Source of the DNA: Polytrichum commune
Taxonomy: Eukaryota; Streptophyta; Polytrichopsida; Polytrichales; Polytrichaceae
Assembly: GCA_950295325.1 (NCBI GenBank)
Contig: OX485804.1
Coordinates: forward strand, 55,616,001 to 55,680,000
Direction of reading: 5' to 3'
DNA length: 64,000 bases
The notes beneath the pieces are model-generated. The model saw only the letters and a program-made list of their open reading frames with translations, was not told where the DNA came from and searched no databases. How positions within the stretch are numbered: position 1 is the stretch's first letter; every line of letters starts with the position of its first letter. The position numbers and the translations under genes are program-made. Shown here in pieces: positions 49,067 through 60,213 of this stretch.

Positions 49067-51200
49067 TCACTGTGCTTCGGTTTCTACTGGGCTGTCATCC
49101 CGTGGAACTTCAGTCTCAGTAGCTTCCTCTGCAGCCTTCTCCTCACTGTTGACTTTCCCACTTCCTTTGATCTGGCCAACCTTGTTGTACTTGCTCATAA
49201 ACTTGTACTCCCAATCCGTCAAAGCTTCCAACTCGTATGGACTCAAGCCCTCCAGATCTCCTGTCAAATCCTTTTCCTCGAAAGACATCTTTGCCAGAGC
49301 TCTACTTGCGTCCTTTCCTGCAAACAACGCATACGGTCCCCCAGGCCCATAGAACGTCCTGCAGCATCAATTGACCCCACGTTAAAAATTGGTACAAATC
49401 CCAGAGACTATGTGATAATTACAACAAAGATCAGTTTAGACAAAACTGGCACCTATACCACACACAAAAAGCGTAAGACAATCCTCAAAATTAGTCAGGA
49501 TTGTGCGCATCACAAGCCTTGAAGCTAGAATCATGAAAATAGTCCTCACCACCCCATCCCCCCCCTCCCCCCCTCCCCCTTTCTTTCCCTTTCTGATCGT
49601 TGTTTCAAAAAACAGGTTAGAGGTGGCTTCATACGGCTCCGGATGACAAATTCCAACACATTTTCGTCTAGCAGTTGGAAGAATTACAAATATATCAACA
49701 ACCAATTATTACAGCAGATAAGTGATTAGTCACCAGGTAGTCTGCCTTCTATTCACCTCAACTCACTGTATTTCACAGCAAGAAACTCTTGCCTATTGTG
49801 CCCGCGCATGGAAACAGTATAGCTGATGTCTCATATAACAAGACTGACTCGTCTAGCCGAAACTTACACATGAACAGGCAAAAATTTATTAGCCTACCGC
49901 TCAACAGCATCTTAGCATCACAATCTTTGCACAATTCACATGAGGGACACAATTGTGTCACGACTTTCACAGAAACCTCAGGGGATTCTACATGACAACT
50001 AGAAACCCCTAAGATTTTCCCCTTCGCCAAAATCGACACCAACACCATCCTGAATACCTCTCAAAAGGTTTCAAGGAAATGCAAATGAGCGGCGCATACA
50101 CATACCACACCTGGACTGAGAAATGTCGTAAATCTGCCCCTTAATAGCCATGACAAGATGCTTCACTAGCACAATACTTGCAGCAAGAAACCCTTGGTTA
50201 CAATGCCCACGCACGGAAATACTTTAACTCCCTGCTGTTTCGTATATAAGACTGACTTGCCCACTCGTCTAACAATTCTAACAACCAATACTTACGAACC
50301 TACGTGCTTGACAACCTCTTAGCATCATCATCACCTTTGCACTCAAAGAACACAATTAAGATACGAAACTTTCATAGAAACCTCAGGAGATGATGATCCT
50401 AAACGGAAACTAAATTTAAAACACGCTGAGGGTTTTCCGTCCGCAAAATCATCAACACCATGCCAGAAACCTCTCCCAAAAAACATGCAAGGAAACGCGC
50501 GCGCGCACGAACACACGGACCGCGACACGTCGTAAATCTGCCCCTTGATAACCATGAGAAGATGCTTCACTAGCACAATTTTCACAGTAAGAAAACCCTG
50601 CTTAAAATGCCCACACATGGAAACACTGTAGCTGCTGCCTCGTATATAAGACCGACTCGCCTCGCCTACTCGCCAAACAATTTAACAGGCAAATTTTCCA
50701 AAACCTAAATGCTCGACAACCTCCCAGCATCATCATAACCTTTTTCACTCAAAAGAATACAATTAAGACACAAATAGCTCCACAGAGAACCTCAAGGATG
50801 ATCAAGAAAACCTGGGGATATTCCCTCTGCGAAATCATCAACATCAACACCATGCCAGAAACCTCTCGTAAAAAAACACTTAAGGAAACACTTGCGCGCG
50901 CGCGCGCGCACACACACACCTGGACTGCGACACGTCGTAAATCTGCCCTTTGATAGCCATGAGGAGCTGCTTCTTAGAATCGCTGCCGTCATACTCAGCG
51001 AGCTCCTCCAGAGTCACGTCCCCCAGCTGCACGGGTGGTGGCAGGGGCTCCATAGGCACATACTTGTACGGTGGAGGCGCCAAAAGGCCCGAAATCAAGT
51101 AATAGGCAGCCATCACGAGCGCTAGGACCGTGAAGAACGTCCCGGGCGACAGGCCGGTGTACACCGGGATAGCCTCGAGTGCCTGGGACACCAACCCCAT
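49067..51200 (-). CDS. MSBP: Membrane steroid-binding protein (MAPR, cytochrome b5-like)
   Basis: Two exons, 50920-51200 and 49067-49358, join in phase 2 to 191 codons (190 aa). Residues about 18-40 form one transmembrane segment (TFFTVLALVMAAYYLISGLL). Then come a proline-rich linker and a cytochrome b5-like heme/steroid-binding domain at about 58-155: VTLEELAEYDGSD, LLMAIKGQIYDVSQSR, then TFYGPGGPYALFAGKDASRA and DLTGDLEGLSPYELEALTDW. The tail is acidic (EEKAAEEATETEVPRDD). This is the layout of plant MSBP1/MSBP2 and animal PGRMC proteins, which sit in ER or plasma membrane and bind heme or sterols; MSBP proteins also organise monolignol P450s. The start is the first ATG. Intron 1 is a tandem array containing copies of the exon 1 end (separate entry). 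Confidence 0.95.
49779..50990 (-). repeat. Three tandem units of about 400 bp spanning the MAPR exon 1 end and intron
   Basis: Units run about 49779-50185, 50186-50589 and 50590-50990. Shared blocks are agaaac.cttg...atgcccacgcatggaaac near the left of each unit, then tatataagac.gactcg, agcatcatcat and aacctcagga. The right edge of each unit repeats the last 60 or so bases of exon 1. The real exon reads LLMAIKGQIYDVSQSR; the copy at about 50519-50585 reads KHLLMVIKGQIYDVSRS, and the copy at about 50108-50170 reads KHLVMAIKGQIYDISQSR. The third copy keeps an AG-GTGTGG donor. Confidence 0.88.
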
Positions 51201-51359
51201 GGCTTCGACCTTGGGCAGGGAGGAGCTCTAAAGTTTGGGAGAAAGGGGGAGAAGAGGAGACGAGGCGCTTAGGCGCTGCGTCCAACGAGCTAAACGTCTG
51301 CGATGTTCTGAGGGCAGGAGGGCGAGCACACCGAGAAGAGAGAGAGAGGGAGGGAAGGG

Positions 51360-52030
51360 AGGCAGAGAAGGAGAGGCCGGAACCAGAGGAGAGAGATGAT
51401 GTTCCCCATGCTGTTCCCTTGACCCGTTCCTATGGTGTGCGTTCCCATCCTTCTAGAACTTCTCCTTCAACCCTCCGGTCAAAGCAAGGAGGAGATGAGT
51501 GTTAAATGGCTGCCTCTTTAATCTCTTCTTCCAATTAAGTAGCCCATTTCCCATTTGGTATCACCCCTTAACCCATAATCACATTGTGAGAAGAGTGAGA
51601 AAATGGAGAGAGAGAGAGAGAGGGAGGCCGGAATGAGAGGTGAGAGACGATGTTCCCTACGTGTTCCCTATGATAGGCATTCCCGTGCTTCTAGAACTTC
51701 TCCTTCAACCCTCCAGTCAAACCAAGGAAGAAATGAGTCTTAAATGGTTGCCACTTTAACTTCTTCCGCCACTTAAAAGTAGCCCGTTTCTCCCTAAGAT
51801 ATATCAACCCTAAACCCATAATCGCATTCCAAGACGAGAGAGAGAGCCCGTAAGAAGAGGTGAGAAACGATGTTCCCAATGTGTTCCTTATGGCATGAGT
51901 TCCCATCCTTCTAGAACTTCTTCTCTCCGACCATCTAGTCAACTAAGGAAGATGAGTCTTACATAGTCACCTATGTGTTCTCAATTAGGTAGTCTACTTC
52001 CCCTTGGATATTAACTCTTAACTTTGATTC
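51360..52030 (-). repeat. Tandem array upstream of the MAPR gene
   Basis: Three diverged units (about 51360-51595, 51596-51838 and 51839-52030) share gagagagag runs, gatgttccc, cttctagaacttct, ccaaccct/caaccctcc.gtcaaa, gatgagt.tta and a taaccc.ataatc tail. A fourth, partial copy is at about 52780-52935. The first lies only about 160 bp beyond the MAPR start codon, so the array probably includes promoter and 5' UTR sequence. Confidence 0.75.
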
Positions 52031-52151
52031 CATACTAGGAGTGAATTGGTCCCTTGCATATCCATTATATGTGTATAGCATCATGACTTAATTTAGACCA
52101 ATTTTAATCTATGTAATTGGTTTAATATTTATTACTTCAACCTATGAATTT

Positions 52152-52182
<31 letters not shown>

Positions 52183-53825
52183 CCCCAACACACACCTATG
52201 ATATGCATTCCCCCCTCTCTTTTTATAGCATCTCTTTTATCTTGATTGTCCAAGCAAGGTAAAATAGACCAAAAATGGTTATGCCATTTCATTCATGTAA
52301 TTTATTATTATTCAAAAGCATGATTATGATGCAAATTTAATCATCATTTTATGAATACATATATGGCACCCTTAATTACAATCTTATGAACATATTTCCC
52401 AAAATTGAAGGAGGAAATAGCATATAATATACATGCTAAGTCCATTCAAAATGTAGTCACTAGGTCTTCATTTTGATCAAATTCTTATTTATGAATATAT
52501 ATATATTCACAAAAATTGATAATTATTATGTCCATGATTTTATTGAGGATGCCACTATGTTGCAATCCTTAAATACATTATTGTTGGTGTAGTTTCAAGC
52601 CACTTTTGCTTACTTTAAAAAATATATTAATGCCCCTTGCATATTATTTGTGTGTGTGTGTTTTTCCTTCAATTTTTTCTTTCCCAACTTTCAAGTGGTC
52701 ATTATCAAATGTAACATCTTTTACCTATTGGTAAGAAAGAATTTTAATTTCAAATGCTTTTTGAATGCACTTCTATTGTCCCTTCAAGCATGACAAGGAT
52801 CAAGAATGGATTGTGTCCTTCAACCCTATGGTCAAACAAAGGGAGATAAGTCTTGAATGGTGACCTATCTTATTCCAATTCGCCCAATCATCCTAGGATA
52901 TTAACCCTTGATTCCTAAGTTAGTTGCATATCTAGAGTAGATTGGCCCCTTGTGGTTTTGTTGTATACATATAACACTATGACTTAATCTACACCAATTT
53001 CAATATGTATTAGTAAGGGTTTGTGCAATTAGGGTTAAAGGTCTACGGGGCTCAATGTATGACCCCTATATGCACTATTTTTACAAGCCCATATCAAAGT
53101 CCTAATATTTATGAGTTTGAAACTTGCTTTAATGCATTCTCTCATGTCTTATTATCTTAAAACATCAACGTTCAAAGAAGGCCTCTTGAACACTTTGCGG
53201 TTCAACATGCAATTAGTACAAGATGATTAGCAAATTCAACTTGAGGCCATAGCCTGATCTGTCATAATTTTTGGAGCTCATGTGAAAATATCGTCTCATT
53301 GTCAATATGAAGATTTTCTTTCCTCTTTAATGGCCATGTAGGTCTCCCCCATTTGTGTTTCCTATTGAGCCTAAAGAGTTGACAAATTATGAGCATGTCC
53401 TCCTTTTTTTTTTAAAACACATCTTTCTTGTGACTGTTCTTAGATCCAAACCTAAACACTCACCACTCATATATGGGTGTCAAAGGAGGATAAGTTAATG
53501 AATCAACCTTGCATACCTTAAGTTCATTGTAGGTTACTAATGCCCTCACCACCTCATACATGTCCACTACCTAGTTGTCAACATAAGTTTTTTTTTAAAA
53601 TATATATATATCCTTTCACATTTAGGTATATAACATAATGAGTTAGAAATGTGGTGACAACTTAAGGGTTGGTCCATCACATGTGTGAGATCTCTTCATG
53701 TATGACTTTAATATTACATACTAGACATGAAATAACTAGAAAAATATTCCTTAACGGTTGTTTACACCATGGACCCACGAAGTCGTCCCAAGGCCCTATA
53801 AAATTTGTGATTGGTTGTTGAACTT
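52031..53825. other. Intergenic AT-rich region
   Basis: No coding region is supported. It has a GA-rich run at about 52151-52181, a TG run near 52651, an AT run near 53601, and a dispersed repeat block at 53215-53310 shared with 25345-25440. Confidence 0.45.
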
Positions 53826-54169
53826 GTCCTGAGACCACTTTGGTTTACACCAAGGAAAAAATGTCAAAGTGACCGTGGAGTTTGAGGTCCCCAAAATACA
53901 TATTTTAAGGCCTGCATTATTCATTGACATGGTCGAATGGGTTTTGCGGTGGGAGAGGCAAAAGAGGTGCTCTAGTAGAAAAAGGCAAAGACCCATGATA
54001 AAGAAATGTTTTTATAATAAAAATTTAATGATTTCTTTTTGGGGAAGAGAAGATGAAGACAAGAGAATGGTCCAAGATGAATTATTTTTTCAAATTTTTT
54101 GCTTTTGGGCATATATTTAAAAAATCAACACATTCACTTTTTGATGCATGGTCATTCCTCTTGGTTCAC

Positions 54170-54306
54170 ATTCGGTTTACACCTAGTGAGGGGCTCAAAG
54201 GCTTGGTAAATTGTTATTTTAAGAAAACGGACCATGGAAGTTGGACCATGGAGAAAGGCCATCTTCCATTGTCTAACTTCATGGTCCATGATGTAAACCG
54301 ACCCTT
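54170..54306. repeat. Small inverted-repeat element
   Basis: Ends TCGGTTTACAC and GTAAACCGA are inverted. Inside, gaccatggaagtt and aacttcatggtcc pair as an inner stem. The layout resembles the foldback elements at 24.3 and 55.3 kb. A similar ggtttacacc motif at 53839 may be an older, more distant left end. Confidence 0.5.
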
Positions 54307-55318
54307 AGTAACATACTAATTATTCTAGTTGATATTATTACAATCATAACGAAGCCTATGGTCACTAACATGATTTTCCCACATAGGCAATGGCACAATA
54401 CCCAACTAGAATTGCATACGTGGACACAACTCCAAGAATGTGTTGGCCTCCACAACTGCAACATCTTTCCCAGGTGTTGCACGGTAGATTTATCCATAAA
54501 GTCATCCTTCAAAGAGGGATGAAACTGTGGGTTTGGTCCTTCTTTGAGAAAACAATACTTCTATTAATAGATCATTAGCTCGTCATACAATCAAAGCCTA
54601 TTTTGAAAGTTGGGTGAAACTTTTGGGACCGCCTCTTTTCTCTTTTAAAACTTAAAGAGAGTTTCTAGGATCTAAAATAGGGCATGCACCAATGTTGGAC
54701 ATGTATATAGGTGAATGCACGGTATCAAACAATCAACATCAATAATGGTATCTAAGAACCTAACCATGGATATCAAAATTGTAATACCAATCAAATATAG
54801 GTATTTGGTGGGTTTGTCAAGGTGAGAGAATCTTTGTATACTCGAGTTATTATTTGGGTCAATACCATTCTAAACCATATTGATACTAGGGCAATTTTAC
54901 CTAGGTATGAAAGTTGCATGGTATATAGACCCAAATGGTATCAAAACAAAAATACTATCAAATACCCATACCCGTACCCGTCAAAAAGTACGAAGTCCTT
55001 GTTATAGATACCCAAATGGTTTTGAAAAAAGATGATACCGGTTTAACATTGGATACGCACATGAAACCCATTGTCCTAAATCCCAGATCGACCTGTGCAA
55101 GGCTAGCTTGGCCCACCCACCCATCCTACCTACTAGAACACGCTAGAAAAACCAAATTCTAATAGCCTAGCACCACTCTTTTATGTATGATGATTGAAAC
55201 ATTAAAAACATTTGGGTGACTTTGTGTTAATCCTCAAAAACTTAGGGTTTGAAACTAAACCCGACTGGTTTCATCTGCTTTACTCTACAAATAACTCTAC
55301 TAGTTGAGTTCATAATAT
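54307..55318. other. Intergenic region
   Basis: No coding region was recognised. Repeated gatacc/ggtat motifs occur between 54720 and 55030 without a clear unit length. Confidence 0.4.
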
Positions 55319-55321
55319 TAA

Positions 55322-55706
55322 GGGCCGGTTCACACTATGCCCAAGTCGAGAGGAGAAGCGTCACTTTTCTGGACCAAACCATGTTGAGAGGAGAAGCCTT
55401 TGGGCTGAAAAAATATATTAAAATAATCCATTGTCAGATTTTGAATATTTTAATGAAAAAAAAGTTCGGCCTCTCGACGGAAGTTTGGGTCGAGCATTTT
55501 GCTCGACCCAAACTTTGCTCGAGAGGCCGAACTCTTGGCGCCATAACTTCCTAAAAGTGCTGCCACCTAGGCTCTTTTGGAGGCGACGTCCTTTTGGACT
55601 TCGGCCTCTAGCGTGAAGGCCGAGAGGACGGACTTTGGACATTTCTGCATTTTCATTGGTCCAAACGCTTCTCCTCTCGAAGTTTGGCCATAGTGTGAAC
55701 CGGCCC
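55322..55706. mobile_element. Foldback element, GGGCC-GGTTCACAC family, copy 2
   Basis: Terminal repeats GGGCCGGTTCACACTATG and CATAGTGTGAACCGGCCC are perfect over 18 bp, flanked by TAA on both sides (55319-55321 and 55707-55709). A TAA duplication with G/C-rich ends suits the PIF/Harbinger Tourist type. Inside lies a palindrome at 55464-55532 whose arms pair over about 14 and 16 bp around the core cgagcattttgctcg, with one 3-base mismatch block. No coding capacity. Confidence 0.85.
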
Positions 55707-55709
55707 TAA

Positions 55710-58466
55710 CATTCATCATCTGTTTTTTCTCCCTCGTACACCCGGCCCATAGTAACCCGAGTGCCAATGTGGTCTATTTTTACTCTCTTCAACGGAATCC
55801 AATTTGAGGCAAATATGTTACTAAAAAGAGAGGCTAATAGACCAATCAAGGTTTAATTGCAAAAATTGTATCTGGAATTAAAAGTGGCCACAAAATGGTC
55901 ACACATCTTGAACATGGAAAAAGATATCTCTCTGCGAAGAATCATGGATTCTGATTCATTCAACATAACTAACTGATGGCTTGAAGTCCAAGTCCAAGAT
56001 TTCAGATTCTCTAGTACATCATAAGTCAACCGTTCACATGAGTGTCCTGTAGTCCTCTTTGAGGGCCTTCTTCAACCTTTTCACTTCTTCCAAATTAACT
56101 TCTTTTGAAGTTTCTCCATTCGTTATTCACGGTAGCAAACTCACCAAGTTTTCAACCATCTAAAGGTTGATAACTGGTGGAGTCTTGAGTCTAGAGTTTG
56201 GAAGGTGTATTGTTAGCACCAAGGACTCCAAATTAGTCTTGCCAGTCATATGACATACCATCAATCTGAAGAGGAGGATTTTTTTTGTCGCACTTTTGTC
56301 ATATGTAATATTGTGATTTCATTCAGGCAATGAACCGGATTTGATTTTAAAGTTCAAGAAGCTAAAAAGTTTTTGGGACATGAAGTAAATCAAGGTGGAG
56401 TCTAGAAGATTAAGTCTCTATAGTAGTGTAGTGTGATGGCCATTAAGAGATTTATGACTAATATCAACATGATGATCGAGGTTGGTAAAAAGGATTTGAG
56501 GTTATCTGATACAACACTCTGAAATAGGGAACTTGAAAGCAAAAATCTCTCTAACTTAAAGGAGGCATTCCATCACAAATTGTAGTAACTATGCCCATAC
56601 TGTACTTCCCAGAATGTGTGATATAAATGACGCTAACTCCTCCTTTTGTACTGTGAATGGAGGCTGACTGCTAGCTAGGCCTGTGTATTCATGTCACTCG
56701 AACTTTAAAGTACCCAAAAGTAGTCATTGACATAAGCTCCTCTAAAGATTCGGTGCAACAAATCTGACACTTGAACACAAGTTCAGGCTAGTGTTTTGAC
56801 TTAACTTGTAGTTATGTGTGTTGACGTGTTATCACAGTAAGTATGAAGCACCTCCATGCATGTTAGCTTTGAAGTTGGAGCAATTGACATTTCGGATAAA
56901 CCCAGCCTTGGTGATCTATCATTCCATTGCTGCAAACTTACGCTCAAATCATGTAATTATTTACCACGACATTGATTGAATATCATCATAACTGAACCCA
57001 TCACATTATTATAAATCTGACCAAAACAATACCATCTGTACCGATCCAGGACCACGGCAGCTCTGATACTAATTAATTCATGTCACATATTGACTGAGAA
57101 TGTTGCACAAAAACAAATTACAATTTGACATGGAAAGTGTTAAACATGCCATAGTAATACTTACGGTACTCATCCTTCAATTACCTTCTTGATCCTAATC
57201 TCAAGTAGCAGTTGATGACCTGGTTGCAGGTGCTCTGGCGGTGTTTATGATAACACCGATGGATTTGATGCAGGACTCCATCACTAAGTTAGCATACAAA
57301 GACCTACGCAATCGTCCCACATCAATAAAAGAATAATGCAAATCTACCACCGTGCTAGATTTGCAAAATTCCAACTCCACAGGACAAGTTTCCAGTGAAG
57401 TAGGTCAATTGCCTAGGACTCACATGCTTGTAGTGCTCACACAAGTGATGGCCAACTTAAAAGTGGCAGTTGAAACTTTTGCAAAGCAAATTCGGAAAAA
57501 GAAGATAAGCTTTCCTACTGCTCTTCCCTGCGTATTGAACCTCCTTGGAAAGCTGTTTCCAGACATTATGCTATGCATGAAAGTTAAGCAACAAAGGTAT
57601 TTTCCTGCATTGGGGTAGTATTCACATGGTGGAACAACTGCCAACACTTCCAAATTCCTGTAACAGAATTTCATGGGCGAACTCTGTCATGCTTGCCTTC
57701 ACAAAATTAAACATTTAGCAAAAATATTTGACAACTTTCGCACTTTCATGCACAAGAAGCTGCCACAAACTGGACTTCAAAGTAACCTGGAAACCATGAT
57801 GCATTTGTCATGCGTGGGTGTATGTGCAACCATGGAATAACTGAACTACGAGCAACTTCACATTTACCCTGTTTTGAAAACACTTCAATTAACATAAAAC
57901 AACAGGAAAACAAAAGTAAAATCTGCTAAAGTCAAAATTAAAAAGTAGTATTGCATCCTCTACATCAATGGTGATTTCAAGATCACCTGAACTGATATAT
58001 AGCAGTGAAATTCGATTTCATGGAAAACTGCTTGTGCCCCAATACTGGGGTTGCAAAGCAAAGAATATCGTCTATGGTTCCAAGCTCGAAATGCATTCCA
58101 TCATTTCTGCCTCAAGGGATGACAGATGCAGGACAGAGAACAAACTCAGGTAGGAAAATAAACTAGGAGTAAAACTATAAAAGCACGCTGAAACATCTGA
58201 TGTTATCCTCACATGCTCCTCAAGCAAATTTTCTGAAGTCCGGGAGCTTGCTGCGGATGTTAGCCATTCTTGCACCAAACCAACTAAATCGATTGGGCCA
58301 GCAAAGGAGAATAAAACCAACCCAAAAGGGGTGATGCTGCTGGATCATCATGTCCGAGATGGTTGAATTTCATCTCATCTCAATTTGAGAATGTAGCAAG
58401 GAAGATTTTAAAAACTAGGTCATCTACGAAGGGCATTGAAACATCCAGGGGAGAGAAAATTCTGGT
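55710..58466. other. Intergenic, 3' side of the DUF493 gene
   Basis: No coding region can be supported. 57330-57440 shares sequence with about 7475-7590. 57352-57618 and its reverse strand are open but do not resemble a family. The segment just below 58467 should include the 3' UTR of the minus-strand DUF493 gene. Confidence 0.4.
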
Positions 58467-59009
58467 CTACAAAAAGTACTTCATTCTGGCATCCTTACGC
58501 ATGGCATCATAAACAGCCCGGACCTGGTCACTAGACATCACAGTGATACCTCCGATTTTGACAGACACATATTTGCCTTGAGCAGAAAGCTTTGTGGTGA
58601 CACCTCCATCAGGGACAGGGCATTCAACAACAGCCTCAACAGCCTCCACCATGGCTTGCACAAATTCATCTCCCCCTGTTCCGATGGCGGTGAAATCCCT
58701 AACCATGGGGTACACATTCACCTTCTGGTCTATGCTGTTCCAGTCACTCCCGGGGGCGTTATCCTTCACTGTGCCTCCTATGACTATGTTCGTTGTCTTC
58801 CCTACTCGGCCCTCCGCCTTGGAAACTTCCGAAATGGCTTTCAACACGGCATCTTGTGGTGGACTCTTCTCCGGCTTCTCTTTGTCGAAGCCCTCGCCAT
58901 TTGTTGATGCCCCATGGCTGCCGCTGCTGTACTTGCATACCAGACATGGCCTCCCAGTTTTCCTGTCTACAGGAATCCTTCTCTGCGTCGCCATAGCCAA
59001 CCTCTGCAT
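58467..59009 (-). CDS. DUF493 (YbeD-like) domain protein
   Basis: An intronless 180-aa frame. Residues about 1-80 are a variable region (a Cys pair in GRPCLVCKYSSG, then polar, charged sequence). Residues about 95-180 match the DUF493 or YbeD-like fold: VYPMVRDFTAIGTGGDEFVQ, AMVEAVEAVVECPVPDGGVT, then KYVSVKIGGITVMSSDQVRA and VYDAMRKDARMKYFL. The fold is an ACT-like small ferredoxin-type domain of unknown function, in plants often found in plastid proteins. No clear transit peptide is seen, so location is open. The start is the first in-frame ATG; a second (MATQRR) follows five codons later. A tandem repeat array lies upstream. Confidence 0.88.
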   Translation of the reverse strand: MQRLAMATQRRIPVDRKTGRPCLVCKYSSGSHGASTNGEGFDKEKPEKSPPQDAVLKAISEVSKAEGRVGKTTNIVIGGTVKDNAPGSDWNSIDQKVNVYPMVRDFTAIGTGGDEFVQAMVEAVEAVVECPVPDGGVTTKLSAQGKYVSVKIGGITVMSSDQVRAVYDAMRKDARMKYFL

Positions 59010-59499
59010 GGCTGCCCCTCTGCCTCCTTCCTCCCGCTCTCTAATCTCTATCTCTCTTTACCTCGTCGAAAACCTAATTCCGCCTTCGCCCGCACATCGA
59101 ACTTTCTTTTGTCACAAAATCCCGAGGATTATCCGTGACTGACCTCAAATTCGATGTGCTTTCTTCCTTCCACCTCCGGCAGCTACAACAAATCTGCTCC
59201 CAATTTCACCGTAAAATTGAAACTCGTCGGTACGGAAGCTCGATGCCGGAGAACCTAAGCACAATTTTGTCACAGTTTTGTTTATTTCATCGGTGCCTCC
59301 CGGATTGCAGCTTTACAAAATTGTTGCAAGAACTCAAATTTCACCAGACTTCTTGCTCCAGCGCCTTAAAAAAAAAAAAAATTAATTGCGCCACAACAGT
59401 AGTGAACCGAATTTGGAAATGCAGATCCAAGCCGCTCCGAATTCGGGAGACCGAGGAGCTTCATGGATAGCCTTCGGAGATGGGATGGGCGAGGAGTTG

Positions 59500-60090
59500 G
59501 TTCTCTTGGGAGCACCCCAGATCTAACTTTTCACTAGATTCAAGATTCCGCGATCTACAGATTCAGTAAATATCATCATCTTGTTCATACCCGCCAATGG
59601 ACGGGTACCAAGCATAGTGTCATAGTATAGGTCCCTCAGAATTCCCTTCAGAAGCCAGGGCTGCACCCCAGATCTACCCCAAGACTAGATTCAGATTCAA
59701 AGATCTACGAAATATGTAGACAATATCTTCGTATTCATACTCGTACACGGTCGGGGTACCACGCTAAACGTCGTATTGTGGTCCCTCAAGAGGAGTTCTC
59801 TAGGGACCCAGGGTTGCATCCCAGATCTACCATACGGATAGATTCAAGATTCTAAGATACCATAGTCATGTTCATACCCGCGAAAATTAGCGGGTATCAA
59901 CCACCAAAGGAGTCGCTTGGGAGCAAGGGTTGCACCCCAGATCTAGCTATATAGGAGATTTAGGATTCAGAAATCTGAAGATTCTCTGAATACCATAATC
60001 ATGTTCATACCCGTGAAAACGGCAGGTACCAAGCTGCTTGTCGTAGTAATGTGTCTCTCAGGGGAGTTCTCATGGGAGAGAGGGCTTAGG
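59500..60090. repeat. Tandem array of about 115-155 bp units upstream of the DUF493 gene
   Basis: Four copies are marked by ccccagatct-like starts at about 59514, 59665, 59818 and 59936. Each contains agattcaagatt, gatctac or aagattct, atgttcataccc and gggtaccaagc or a variant. A fifth, partial copy (tgttcatacccatgtgtgtg, gggtaccaagc) appears at 60850-60905, separated by the nested elements between. Confidence 0.75.
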
Positions 60091-60092
60091 CT

Positions 60093-60205
60093 TAGTTTCC
60101 ATGTAGGCCGCTCGCCCATGAGATTCTAGTGGAAATGTAGATTTCAAATGAAGACATCTACGTTTTCACTAGAATCTCATGGGCGAGCGGCCTACATGGA
60201 AACTA
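60093..60205. repeat. Near-perfect 113-bp hairpin-forming element
   Basis: Arms 60093-60135 and 60163-60205 pair with one mismatch over 43 bp (tagtttccatgtaggccgct at the outer end). The middle also pairs in part (tgtagat with atctac). It shares outer-arm sequence with the element at 60525-60652 and with segments near 18.5 kb and 23.9 kb. No coding capacity. Confidence 0.85.
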
Positions 60206-60213
60206 ACCTTTGA

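Noticed and set aside
49052-49522. 156-aa plus-strand open frame
   Set aside because: Antisense to MAPR exon 2 and its flank; no protein-like features.
51179-51505. Charged 108-aa open frame upstream of the MAPR gene
   Set aside because: GA-rich promoter repeat yields Arg/Glu-rich translation; no family match.
57352-57674. Overlapping open frames on both strands
   Set aside because: Neither resembles a family, and part of the DNA is a dispersed repeat shared with 7.5 kb.
58594-59142. 182-aa open frame opposite the DUF493 gene
   Set aside because: Shadow of the real minus-strand gene, whose protein matches a known domain.
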